Shown in pieces: positions 23,687-31,619 of a DNA stretch of 64,000 bases. How positions within the stretch are numbered: position 1 is the first letter of the stretch; each line of letters opens with the position of its first letter. The notes beneath the pieces are model-generated. The model was given only the letters and a program-made list of their open reading frames with translations, did not search any database and was not told the DNA's origin. The position numbers and the translations under genes were made by a program. The stretch is taken from the NCBI GenBank assembly GCA_964571855.1, contig CAZNDO010000001.1, positions 744,001 to 808,000 of the forward strand. The letters run 5' to 3'. The stretch comes from CAYYFX01 sp964571855. Lineage in GTDB: Bacteria > ARS69.

Positions 23687-24508
23687 TCAGATCCGCGCCG
23701 CCTCGACGACGAGATCGGGATCCCACACCGAGACGGTCGTCGGGGCGGCGGCGGCCGGGCCGCCGAAGCGGATGCGCACGGCGGGCGCGCCGGAGGGGAA
23801 GAACTCCCGCGGGCCCACGGCCGTGAGGTTCCTCCCCGCGCGCTCCCCGCGACGCAGCATCAGGCGCTTGGACTGGTTCTCGTAGACCTCCAGCTTGTCG
23901 TCCGGGCCGTCGCCGAACGAGTACATGCCGAGCAGGAGCACCTGCTCCTCCGCGGGCAGCGCCACGGTGGCGGGCTTCGGATCCGCGCCGCCCACCTCCT
24001 GCAGGTACGCCACCACCGCCGCGGCCGCGTCGCCGCCGGCCTCCGCGTGCGCGAGCAGCGTGATGCCGTGCGGGCCCGGGGTTCCCTGGATGCCGGGCGA
24101 CGCCTCGACGTGCGCACGCACCACATCCGTCTGCCCCAGCATCGCGGCCGAGAACAGGTTCGGCCGCGCGCCCTTCGCCAGCAGGTACTCCGCGATGTCC
24201 CGCCGTCCCATGTGCGACGCGGCGCCGAGCGCGGACTCCCAGTCCCCGAAGCCCCAGTCCCACGTGGCCTTCGCCAGGGTGGGGCGCGCGTCCACGAGCT
24301 CGCGCAGCCGGTCGAAGCGACCATGCGCGGCGCCCACCACCTCGCGCACGACCTCCGGATCCTGCGTGGGGAACTCGGGATTCACGGTGCCCGCGCGGGG
24401 CGCGGCGTCCGCGGCGTGCGCCGGGAGCGGGCCGAGCCAGCGGGCGGCGGCGAAACCGAGCGGCGCCGCGGCGGAGGCGGCCAGGAAGGAGCGGCGGGAG
24501 CGGACCAC
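23687..24508 (-). CDS. Tat-exported ankyrin-repeat protein
   Basis: A 273-residue protein. RSRRSFLAASAAAPLGFAAARWLG near the N-terminus is a twin-arginine signal. Three to four ankyrin-like repeats follow (VVGAAHGRFDRLRELVDARP; ALGAASHMGRRDIAEYLLAKGARPN; SAAMLGQTDVVRAHVEASPGIQ; TLLAHAEAGGDAAAAVVAYL). A beta-rich C-terminal part (EEQVLLLGMYSFGDGPDDKLEV) may carry the biological activity. Ankyrin repeats bind other proteins; the partner is unknown. I chose the GTG at 24508, with GGAGG at a 6-nt spacing, which puts the Tat signal at the N-terminus; an earlier in-frame ATG lacks an SD. Confidence 0.8.
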   Translation of the reverse strand: MVRSRRSFLAASAAAPLGFAAARWLGPLPAHAADAAPRAGTVNPEFPTQDPEVVREVVGAAHGRFDRLRELVDARPTLAKATWDWGFGDWESALGAASHMGRRDIAEYLLAKGARPNLFSAAMLGQTDVVRAHVEASPGIQGTPGPHGITLLAHAEAGGDAAAAVVAYLQEVGGADPKPATVALPAEEQVLLLGMYSFGDGPDDKLEVYENQSKRLMLRRGERAGRNLTAVGPREFFPSGAPAVRIRFGGPAAAAPTTVSVWDPDLVVEAARI

Positions 24509-24663
24509 GGGACACCTCCGGACGGGTCTCGAAGCATACCGGCGGGACGGCACCGGTCGCACCCCCGCACGACGCGCCGGTTCGGCCGCCCGCGTCACCC
24601 GGCGACCGGTTCGTCCCCGTGCTATGCTCTCCCGCCGATTTCCCGCACTCCCGCGAGGTCCCC

Positions 24664-26643
24664 GTGCTCGTCTCGCTCGCCGGCGCCAACTTCGGCTACG
24701 CCGCCGACCTCATCTTCGAGGGGCTCTCCTTCCAGGTGAACCCCGGGGAGAAGCTCGGCGTCGTGGGCCCGAACGGGCACGGGAAGTCCACGCTGCTCCG
24801 GCTCATCGCGGGCACGCTGCCGATCGAGACCGGCGAGCGCAGCGTGCGCCGCGGGATCGAGATCGGGTACATGCGGCAGTCGCACGAGTTCCCGAGCGAC
24901 GTCTCCGTGCACGACCTCCTCATGGCCACGTTCCCCGAGGTGCTCGCGGTGGAGCGGAGGATGGCGGCGGTGCAGGAGCGCATGGACGGCGGGGACCACT
25001 CCGAGTCCACCATCCGCGAGTTCGGCGACCTGCAGCACCGCTTCGAGGAGCTGGACGGCTGGATGCTGGAGGCGCGCGCGGCCGCGCTGGCCGCCGAGGT
25101 GGGCTTCGAGGAGCGGGACCTGAAGCGGCCGGCCGGGTCGCTGTCCGGCGGCGAGCGCACGCGCTTCGAGCTGGCGCGCGTGCTGTTGCGTCAGCCCGAG
25201 GTGCTGCTGCTGGACGAGCCCACGAACCACCTGGACCTGGTGCAGACCGAGAAGCTGGAGCGGCGGCTGGCCGAGTACCCGCACACGTTCCTCGTGGTGT
25301 CGCATGACCGCGCGTTCCTGCGCGCGGTGTGCACCGGGATCGTGGAGGTGGAGCGCAAGGGGGCCACGCGCTACTCCGGCGGCTACGACGCGTGGAAGCG
25401 GCAGCGCGAGGAGCGGCTGCAGCTCGCGCTGGAGGCGTACCTGCGCCAGCACGAGAAGATCGAGAAGACCGAGGACTTCATCCGCCGCAACATCGCGGGG
25501 CAGAAGACGAAGCAGGCGCAGTCCCGCCGGCGCATGCTGGAGAAGATGGAGAAGCTGGAGCGGCCCGAGGACGTGTGGGAGGCCGCCACGCATCTCGGCA
25601 TGGAGTTCGAGCCGGGGGACCATCCGGGCGGCCGCGAGATCCTCCGCGCGCGCGACCTCACGATCGGCTACGAGGGCAAGCCGCCGCTCTTGTCCGGCTT
25701 CGACTGGACGCTGCACCGCGGCGACCGCGTGGGCATCGTGGGGCCGAACGGCGCGGGCAAGACCTCGCTCGTGGAGGTGCTGCTGGGGCGGCGGCGCGCG
25801 CTCGGCGGCCTGGCGGAGCTGGGCTACCAGGTGCACCTGGGGTACCTGGACCAGAAGCTCCGCGCGGGGCTGGACGAGCGGCGGCAGCTCGTGGACGAGA
25901 TCCGCGCCGTGCGCCCGGACCTCACGATCGAGGGCGCGCGCGACGCGCTCGCGCGCTACCGCTTCCTCGGCGAGGACGTGTTCAAGGCGGTGGGCGGGCT
26001 GTCCGGCGGCGAGCGCTGCCGGCTGGCGCTGCTGAAGATCTCGCTGCTCCCGCACAACCTGCTCGTGCTGGACGAGCCCACGAACCATCTGGACATCCCC
26101 GCGTGCGAGGTGCTGGAGCGCGCCATCGCGGGATACGACGGCACGCTGCTCGTCATCTCCCACGACCGCGAGTTCCTCGACCGCGTCGTGACGAAGGTGC
26201 TGTGGGTGGAAGGCGGCGCCGTGCGCGTGTTCGAGGGCAACTGGTCGGACGCGCGCCGCAGGATGCGCGAGGAGGCCGCGGAGGCGGCGCCCGCGGCCGC
26301 GACGCCACCGGCATCGACCCCGCATCGCGCCAGCGAACCCGCCGCGCCGCCCGCGCCCGAGCAGCCGTCGCCGGCGCCGCCCGCCCGCCAGGGCGCCAAG
26401 GCGCACGAGGAGACGAAGCGCCGCCGCCGCGAGCAGCAGCAGGCGAGGAACCGCCTCGCGAAAGTGGAGGAGGAGATCCAGCAATTCGAGGCGCGACTGA
26501 AGGAGCTGCAGGACGCCCTCGCACACCCGCCGGAGGGGGACTGGTCCAGGCTCCACGCGCTCGTGAACGAGGAGCAGGAGTTGCGCGGGCGGCTCGATCG
26601 CCGCTACCGCGAGTGGGAGCGTCTCAGCTCCGCCCTCGATTGA
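24664..26643 (+). CDS. ABC-F family ATPase with long C-terminal coiled coil
   Basis: A 659-residue soluble protein with two ABC domains joined by a linker, the ABC-F architecture of ribosome-associated translation factors (EttA, Uup, YheS relatives). Walker A: GPNGHGKST (34-42) and GPNGAGKTS; signatures LSGGERTR and LSGGERCR; Walker B LLLDEPTNHLD twice; and the linker KQAQSRRRMLEKMEKLE. The region from about 545 is Ala/Pro-rich low complexity, followed by a charged coiled coil (EETKRRRREQQQARN ... EEEIQQFEARLKELQDAL) as in Uup-type proteins that contact DNA or ribosome. GTG 24664 follows GAGG by 6 nt. A -10-like TATGCT lies at 24623. There is no transmembrane partner, so it is not a transporter. 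Confidence 0.92.
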   Translation: MLVSLAGANFGYAADLIFEGLSFQVNPGEKLGVVGPNGHGKSTLLRLIAGTLPIETGERSVRRGIEIGYMRQSHEFPSDVSVHDLLMATFPEVLAVERRMAAVQERMDGGDHSESTIREFGDLQHRFEELDGWMLEARAAALAAEVGFEERDLKRPAGSLSGGERTRFELARVLLRQPEVLLLDEPTNHLDLVQTEKLERRLAEYPHTFLVVSHDRAFLRAVCTGIVEVERKGATRYSGGYDAWKRQREERLQLALEAYLRQHEKIEKTEDFIRRNIAGQKTKQAQSRRRMLEKMEKLERPEDVWEAATHLGMEFEPGDHPGGREILRARDLTIGYEGKPPLLSGFDWTLHRGDRVGIVGPNGAGKTSLVEVLLGRRRALGGLAELGYQVHLGYLDQKLRAGLDERRQLVDEIRAVRPDLTIEGARDALARYRFLGEDVFKAVGGLSGGERCRLALLKISLLPHNLLVLDEPTNHLDIPACEVLERAIAGYDGTLLVISHDREFLDRVVTKVLWVEGGAVRVFEGNWSDARRRMREEAAEAAPAAATPPASTPHRASEPAAPPAPEQPSPAPPARQGAKAHEETKRRRREQQQARNRLAKVEEEIQQFEARLKELQDALAHPPEGDWSRLHALVNEEQELRGRLDRRYREWERLSSALD

Positions 26644-26713
26644 CCCCCGCCGCCGCGGATGGCACCCTCCGCGCTTCCGGCGTCCGCTCTGGGCGTCGGC
26701 CGGGAGGACTCCG

Positions 26714-27175
26714 ATGCTGGTCAAGTGGCTCTTCGCCTCGTTGCACATCCTGGCGCTCGGCCTCGGGCTGGGCGCCGTCTACGCGCGGGCGAAGGCGTTG
26801 CGCGGGCCGCTGGATTCCGCGGGGCTCTCCCGCGTGTTCCTGGCCGACATGTTCTGGGGAATCGCCGGGATGCTGTGGCTGGTCACGGGGCTCGTGCGCG
26901 CCTTCGGCGGGCTGGAGAAGGGCACCGTGTACTACATGGCGCAGCCGCTCTTCCATGCGAAGCTCACGCTGTTCGTCGTGATCCTCGTGCTGGAGGCGTG
27001 GCCGACCATCACGCTGGCGAAGTGGCGCTTCGCGCGGCGTCGCGGGGAGACGCCGGACACGTCGGCGGCGCGGCGGCTCGCGTCGATCAGCCACGCGCAG
27101 GCGGGCATCGTGGTGCTCATCGTGCTTCTCGCCACCGCGATCGCCCGCGGGATGTGGATGCGCACCGGCGGCTGA
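26714..27175 (+). CDS. DUF2214-like small membrane protein
   Basis: A 153-residue protein with four predicted membrane helices: WLFASLHILALGLGLGAVYARA, IAGMLWLVTGLVRAF, LTLFVVILVLEAWPTI and GIVVLIVLLATAIARGM. It resembles the DUF2214 family of predicted inner-membrane proteins (MLVKWLFASLHILALG start, HAKLTLFV). Function unknown. CGGGAGG lies about 6 nt before the ATG. It is followed 22 nt later by the Tat-exported basic/acidic protein, so they may be cotranscribed; both sit downstream of the ABC-F gene. Confidence 0.75.
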   Translation: MLVKWLFASLHILALGLGLGAVYARAKALRGPLDSAGLSRVFLADMFWGIAGMLWLVTGLVRAFGGLEKGTVYYMAQPLFHAKLTLFVVILVLEAWPTITLAKWRFARRRGETPDTSAARRLASISHAQAGIVVLIVLLATAIARGMWMRTGG

Positions 27176-27197
27176 CGGTCCCGGGAGGAGGAGATCG

Positions 27198-27698
27198 ATG
27201 GATCGCAGGAGCTTCCTCGGCACGTTCCTCGGCATGACCGCCGCCGCGCTCGCGGCCGGCGGCGTGGCCGAGGCAACCCCCGCCCAGCGCCGCCGGCGTC
27301 GTCGCGTGCGCCGACGCGTCCGTCGCCGGATCCGCCGGCGCGTCGCGTTCCGGACCATCGCCGGCCGCCGCTGGTGGGTGGTGCCCACCCTGTGCGCCGT
27401 GGGCTGGGAGCTGGCCTGGTCGAACCGCGTCGTGGTCGTCAAGGAGATCCGCGTCGTGGAGGAGGACGGCAGGGAGATCGAGATCGCGGTCCTGGAGCAC
27501 GACGACGGCAAGACCGAGGAAGTGCCGCTCGTCCGCGAGGACACGAAGGAGAATGCGAAGGAGCTGGAAGGAACCCGCCTGCCGGACGACGACACCGCCA
27601 CTCCCGCCGTCGAGCGCGAGGAAGAGGTGGAAGAGGACGTGCCGGCAGCGGAGTCCGCGAAGGAGCCCGAGGACAAGCCGAAGGGCTCCGGCAAGTAG
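27198..27698 (+). CDS. Tat-type exported protein with arginine-rich core and acidic tail
   Basis: A 166-residue protein of unknown function with striking charge segregation. It begins DRRSFLGTFLGMTAAALAAGG, a twin-arginine-like signal. Residues 31-48 are an almost pure Arg run (RRRRRRVRRRVRRR type). A beta-rich middle (VAFRTIAGRRWWVVPTLCAVGWELAW, NRVVVVKEIRVVEEDG) follows, and the last 60 residues are acidic and Lys/Glu/Pro-rich. Basic and acidic blocks in one exported chain suggest binding to a polyanion, the cell wall, or self-assembly; this is inference. GGGAGGAGG ends 7 nt before the ATG. It may be cotranscribed with the DUF2214-like gene. Confidence 0.7.
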   Translation: MDRRSFLGTFLGMTAAALAAGGVAEATPAQRRRRRRVRRRVRRRIRRRVAFRTIAGRRWWVVPTLCAVGWELAWSNRVVVVKEIRVVEEDGREIEIAVLEHDDGKTEEVPLVREDTKENAKELEGTRLPDDDTATPAVEREEEVEEDVPAAESAKEPEDKPKGSGK

Positions 27699-27777
27699 CG
27701 CGCGTTCGGTGTGCGGGGCCCGCGCCCGGCGGGCCCCCGGCCATCGCGTGACCTTCACACCCCCGGGAGGTCCCGAG

Positions 27778-29445
27778 ATGACTCGCCCGTTCTGGGCTTC
27801 GGCCCTGCTCGTCCCCGTGCTGGCCTTCGCGGCCGACACCCCGTCGTCGTCCCCCGCTTCCGCCGCCGCGACCGCGGCGCCGCTCGCGGAGATCGACGGC
27901 ATCGGCAAGCTGCACCGCAAGGTGACCACCTCGTCGGCGGAGGCGCAGCGCCTCTTCGACGAGGGATTGATGATGATGTACGCGTTCAACCACCAGGAAG
28001 CCATCCTCCGTTTCGAGAAGGCGGCGGAGGCGGACCCCGCGTGCGCCATGGCGTACTGGGGGAAGGCGCTGTGCCTCGGTCCGAACATCAACTACCCGAT
28101 GATGGACGAGGAGACCACGAAGCTGGCGGTGGAGACCGTGGCGCTGGCGCGGGAGCACGCGCCGAAGGCCACGGCGCTGGAGCAGGCGCTCGTGGACGCG
28201 GTGGCGGCCCGGTACGCGCTGCCGTACGCGGAGGACCGCTCCGGGCTGGACTCGGCGTACGCCGCGAAGATGACCGCGATCTGGGAGGCGCACCCGGAGG
28301 ACGCGGACGTGGGCGCCATCCGCGCGGAGGCGCTGCTGGATCTCAGCCCGTGGAACCAGTGGACGAAGGACGGCAAGCCGCAGCCCGGCACCGGGGAGGT
28401 GGTCCGCACGCTGGAGTCCGTGCTGGCCCTGGCGCCGGAGCATCCGCTCGGCCTGCACCTGTACATCCACACGATCGAGGCGTCGTCGGACCCGGGGCGC
28501 GCGCTGCCGGCGGCCGACCGGCTGCGCAACCTCGTCCCGGGCGCCGGGCATCTCGTGCATATGCCGGGGCACATCGACATCCGTCTCGGGCGGTACGCCG
28601 ACGCGATCGAGGCGAATCGCAAGGGCATCGCGGCGGACCTGAAGTACGTGGAGCAGGTGGGGCGGCACGGCTTCTACACGATGTACCGCGCGCACAACTA
28701 CCACTTCCTGGTGTACGCGGCGATGTTCGACGGCCAGAGCGCCGTGGCCCTGGAGCACGCGCGCGGCGTGCAGCGCGAGCTGCCGATGGAGGTGGTGCGG
28801 CAGTTAGGGGACTTCCTCGACGCGTTCGTGGCCACGCCGTACCACGTGATGGTGCGCTTCGGGAAGTGGCAGGAGATCCTGGACGAGCCGATGCCGCCCG
28901 CGGACCTGAAGGTGTCCAGCGCGCTCGCGCACTACGCGCGGTGCGTGGCGGCGTCGTCGCTCGGGAAGGTGGACGTGGCCACGAAGGAACTCGAGGCGTT
29001 CGAGAAGAACTACGCGGAGGTTCCCGAGTCCGCCGTGGTGGGGAACAACGCGGCGGCCACGGTGCTCGACATCGCGCGGCTCATGGCGAAGGGCGAACTG
29101 GAGTACCGCAAGGGCAACCACGACGAGGCGTTCGGGCTCCTGCGGGATGCCGTGGCGAAGGACGTGGCGTTGAAGTACGACGAGCCGTGGGGCTGGTTCC
29201 AGCCCGTGCGGCACGCGCTCGGCGCGCTGCTGCTGGAGCAGGGCCGCGTGGAGGAGGCCGAGACGGTCTACCGCGACGACCTGAAGCTGCACCCGTCCAA
29301 CGGCTGGTCGCTCACCGGGCTGGCCGAGTGCCTGCGCCGCACGGGGCGCACGGAGGACGCGGCGAAGGTGGAGGCGGAGCTGGCGAAGTCGTGGGCTCGG
29401 GCGGACGTGAAGACGAAGGTGTCCTGCTTCTGCCGGAGGGCGTGA
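27778..29445 (+). CDS. Exported tetratricopeptide-repeat protein
   Basis: A 555-residue exported protein. A signal peptide (1-18) is followed by TPR-like helical pairs: AQRLFDEGLMMMYAFNHQEAILRFEKAAEADPACAMAYWGKALC, VVRTLESVLALAPEHPLGLHLYIHTIE, and near the C-terminus DEAFGLLRDAV and LLLEQGRVEEAETVYRDDLKLHPSNGWSLTGLAECL. It also has a conserved HMPGHIDIRLGRYADAIEAN segment, and the protein ends KVSCFCRRA, a Cys pair common at the end of this conserved family of secreted TPR proteins. Function unknown, presumably protein scaffolding in the periplasm. GGGAGG is 8 nt upstream of the ATG at 27778. A 12-bp stem-loop follows. Confidence 0.85.
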   Translation: MTRPFWASALLVPVLAFAADTPSSSPASAAATAAPLAEIDGIGKLHRKVTTSSAEAQRLFDEGLMMMYAFNHQEAILRFEKAAEADPACAMAYWGKALCLGPNINYPMMDEETTKLAVETVALAREHAPKATALEQALVDAVAARYALPYAEDRSGLDSAYAAKMTAIWEAHPEDADVGAIRAEALLDLSPWNQWTKDGKPQPGTGEVVRTLESVLALAPEHPLGLHLYIHTIEASSDPGRALPAADRLRNLVPGAGHLVHMPGHIDIRLGRYADAIEANRKGIAADLKYVEQVGRHGFYTMYRAHNYHFLVYAAMFDGQSAVALEHARGVQRELPMEVVRQLGDFLDAFVATPYHVMVRFGKWQEILDEPMPPADLKVSSALAHYARCVAASSLGKVDVATKELEAFEKNYAEVPESAVVGNNAAATVLDIARLMAKGELEYRKGNHDEAFGLLRDAVAKDVALKYDEPWGWFQPVRHALGALLLEQGRVEEAETVYRDDLKLHPSNGWSLTGLAECLRRTGRTEDAAKVEAELAKSWARADVKTKVSCFCRRA

Positions 29446-29474
29446 CGCGGGACGAGACGCTGCGGGGAGGGGAC

Positions 29475-29507
29475 GGAAGGGCGCCGTGCGGGTGGCGGCG
29501 CCCTTCC
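29475..29507 (+). terminator. Perfect 12-bp stem-loop after the TPR gene
   Basis: Arms at 29475-29486 and 29496-29507 (GGAAGGGCGCCG against CGGCGCCCTTCC) pair without mismatch around a 9-nt loop, 30 nt after the TPR stop. There is no U tract, like other strong stems here. Confidence 0.6.
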
Positions 29508-29515
29508 GCGTTGCG

Positions 29516-29521
29516 GACAAT
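29516..29521 (+). promoter_or_regulatory. -10-like GACAAT 6 nt before the kelch ATG (possible leaderless start)
   Basis: GACAAT ends exactly 6 nt before ATG 29528; there is no SD. This is the third instance of the geometry seen at 4958 and 16958. It lies just after the terminator of the TPR gene. Confidence 0.45.
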
Positions 29522-29527
29522 CGCGAC

Positions 29528-30515
29528 ATGAGACGCTCGATCCTCGGCGCCCTCGTCCGGGCCGCGGTTCCCCTCGTTCTCGCGCCGGGTGTTGCCGGTT
29601 GCGGGGGTACTCCCGGCCCGGATGCGGACGCCGTCACGGCGGGCCGCTCCTGGCATTCGGCTCCGCCGATGCGGAACGCACGCGCCGCGCACGCGGTGGT
29701 GGCTACGGACGACGCGGTCTTCGCGCTCGCCGGCACGAGCGCCGGGGGCATGCCCGTGCTCGCGGTGGAACGCTTCGACGGCGCGACGTGGTCCGCGGAC
29801 GCCGAGCTTCCCGGGGACGGGCTCAACGCGCCGGCGGCCGTCTTCCTGGACGGGCGCATCCACCTCATCGGCGGCTTCAGCACGGTGACGAACGTGCCGG
29901 TGGCGGACGTGCTCACGTACGACCCGGGCGCGCGCGTGTGGGGCACGGCCGCGCCGCTGCCCGCGCCGCGCGGCGGGCACGCGGCCGTCGTGCTGGACGG
30001 CAGCATCCACGTCCTCGGCGGCGGCAACTCGGTCTCCACACTCGCGGATCACACCGTGTACGACCCGGCGACGGACGCGTGGACGGAGCGCGCACCGCTG
30101 TCGCGGCCGAAGGGGAGCCCGGCGGCGGTGGTGTTCGAGGGGCGACTGTGGTGCCTCGGGGGGCGGAGCGGGCCGTCGGACTTCGGCGACGTGGAGATCT
30201 GGGATCCGGCCACGGACACGTGGAGCGACGGGCCGGCGCTGGAGCCGCGGGGATCCGCGGGCGCGGTGGTCTCTGGACCGGACGATCCTTGTTGTCGGGG
30301 GCGAGTCCCAGGCGGAGCGGCGCTGCCTTCCGGACGTGCTGCGCCTGGATGCCGCCGCGCGCACCTGGCGCCGCGAGGCGCCCATGCCCACCGCGCGCAA
30401 CTTCGCCCGTTCGGTGCTCTTCCGCGGTGACCTCCTCGTGGTCGGCGGCAGCCTCGAGCCCGCGACGAGCCACTCCCCGGTCGGCAGCGCGGTCGTGGAG
30501 CGGTTCGGCCGCTGA
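29528..30515 (+). pseudogene. Kelch-repeat lipoprotein interrupted by a single-base frameshift
   Basis: The first part (codons 1-249) reads as an exported kelch-repeat propeller with lipobox VAGC and repeats of the type AHAVVATDDAVFALAGTSAGG, GRIHLIGGFSTVTN and GGHAAVVLDGSIHVLGGGN. At 30272-30276 the good reading jumps one base. The original frame after AVVS gives GPDDPCCRGR and ends as noise at 30430. The +1 frame gives a perfect fifth/sixth kelch repeat (DRTILVVGGESQAERRCLPDV, RTWRREAPMPTARNFARSVLF, GDLLVVGGSLEPATS) and a natural TGA at 30513-30515. One extra base (or two missing) in CTCTGG explains it. It is a recent inactivation, sequencing error or, less likely, a programmed slip. Confidence 0.82.
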
Positions 30516-30582
30516 CTCCGGCGCTGGCCGTGTCCGGATCCGGGCGGCACCTGCGTTTCCCGGGGCATCGGAGGGTCCATTC

Positions 30583-31611
30583 ATGCGATGTCCCATCGTT
30601 CTCGCTGCCGTGCTCCTCGCGTATCCGGCCGGCGCCCAGATCCCCGGCAATGCCCTGTCCCTGGACGGCGTGAACGACATCGTCCAGACGAACCAGCCGC
30701 CCGGCCAGCCGGGGGCCCTGACGGTCGCCGCCTGGGTGAGGCTCTCGCCCGGACCGGCGGGCGGCGGGACCATCGTCGGGAACCACTTCCACGGGACCCA
30801 GTGGGAGTCGTGGGAGTTGACCGTGGGGAACTTCGGTGTCAACTCGGCGCCGAGTGCCGCCACCCGCCAGTCCTGCCCGTTCCCGCGGATCGACGACGGG
30901 ACATGGCACCACGTCGCGGGTGTCTGGGACGGGGACTCGTCGGTGGTCTACGTGGACGGCGCGATCGCCGCCGGCCCGGTGGCGGCCCCGCTCGGGCCAT
31001 GGGCATCCCCGTACTCCCTCTCGATCGGCGGGCGTCGGAGCACCGAGACGCCGCCCGTCTCGAGCGACGCGTACGGCCTCATCGACGAGCTGCAGATCTG
31101 GAGCGTGGCGCGAACCGCCGACGAGATCGCGGGATCGATGTACGCCGTGCTCGGACCCGAGGACACGGAGTCCCCGGACAGCGGCCTCGTCGGGTACTGG
31201 CGCTTCGAGCAGTTGCACGACGACGGCTTCGCGACGCCGGGCACCAATGACGTCCGCGATGCCTCCGCCTCGGCCTACCTGGGGGACGTGCTGGGGGGGA
31301 CGCTGGCCCCGACGGGCGCGGTGGCGGCACCGGTCGTGGGCGTCCCAGGGGCGCTGCGGCTGGCCGCGTTCCCGAACCCGTTCCGCTCCTCCACGGAGAT
31401 CGTGGCCGAGACCGGCGCCGACCGCCTCACCGGCATCGCCGTGTTCGACGTGGCCGGCCGGCGTGTCGCGGCGTGGTCCGGAGCGGACGCGCGGCGGACA
31501 TGGAACGGGGAGGACTTCTCAGGTCGTCGGGTGGGAACCGGCGTCTACCTGGTCCGCGCTTCCACCGAGAGCGGCGCCGCCGCGACGACGCGCCTCGTGC
31601 GCGTCCGGTAG
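30583..31611 (+). CDS. Secreted LamG-type (concanavalin-like) protein with FlgD-like tail
   Basis: A 342-residue exported protein. After the signal peptide (1-18, ending YPAGA) comes a concanavalin/LamG-type jelly roll: NALSLDGVNDIVQTNQPPG, LTVAAWVRLSPG, IDDGTWHHVAGVWDGDSSVVYVDGAI and GLIDELQIWSVARTADEI. This signature is common in bacterial carbohydrate-binding modules. From about residue 260 follows a FlgD-like tail (AFPNPFRSSTEIV, VFDVAGRRV, GVYLVRAS). It is probably a surface adhesin or glycan-binding protein without its own enzyme domain. GGAGGG precedes ATG 30583 by 8 nt. It converges with the Ycf48-like gene, 8 nt apart. Confidence 0.82.
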   Translation: MRCPIVLAAVLLAYPAGAQIPGNALSLDGVNDIVQTNQPPGQPGALTVAAWVRLSPGPAGGGTIVGNHFHGTQWESWELTVGNFGVNSAPSAATRQSCPFPRIDDGTWHHVAGVWDGDSSVVYVDGAIAAGPVAAPLGPWASPYSLSIGGRRSTETPPVSSDAYGLIDELQIWSVARTADEIAGSMYAVLGPEDTESPDSGLVGYWRFEQLHDDGFATPGTNDVRDASASAYLGDVLGGTLAPTGAVAAPVVGVPGALRLAAFPNPFRSSTEIVAETGADRLTGIAVFDVAGRRVAAWSGADARRTWNGEDFSGRRVGTGVYLVRASTESGAAATTRLVRVR

Positions 31612-31619
31612 CCGCCGCG

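Noticed and set aside
24619..24663. Upstream extension of the ABC-F gene
   Set aside because: The extra 15 residues lack an SD and overlap the -10-like box; GTG 24664 has GAGG at a good spacing.
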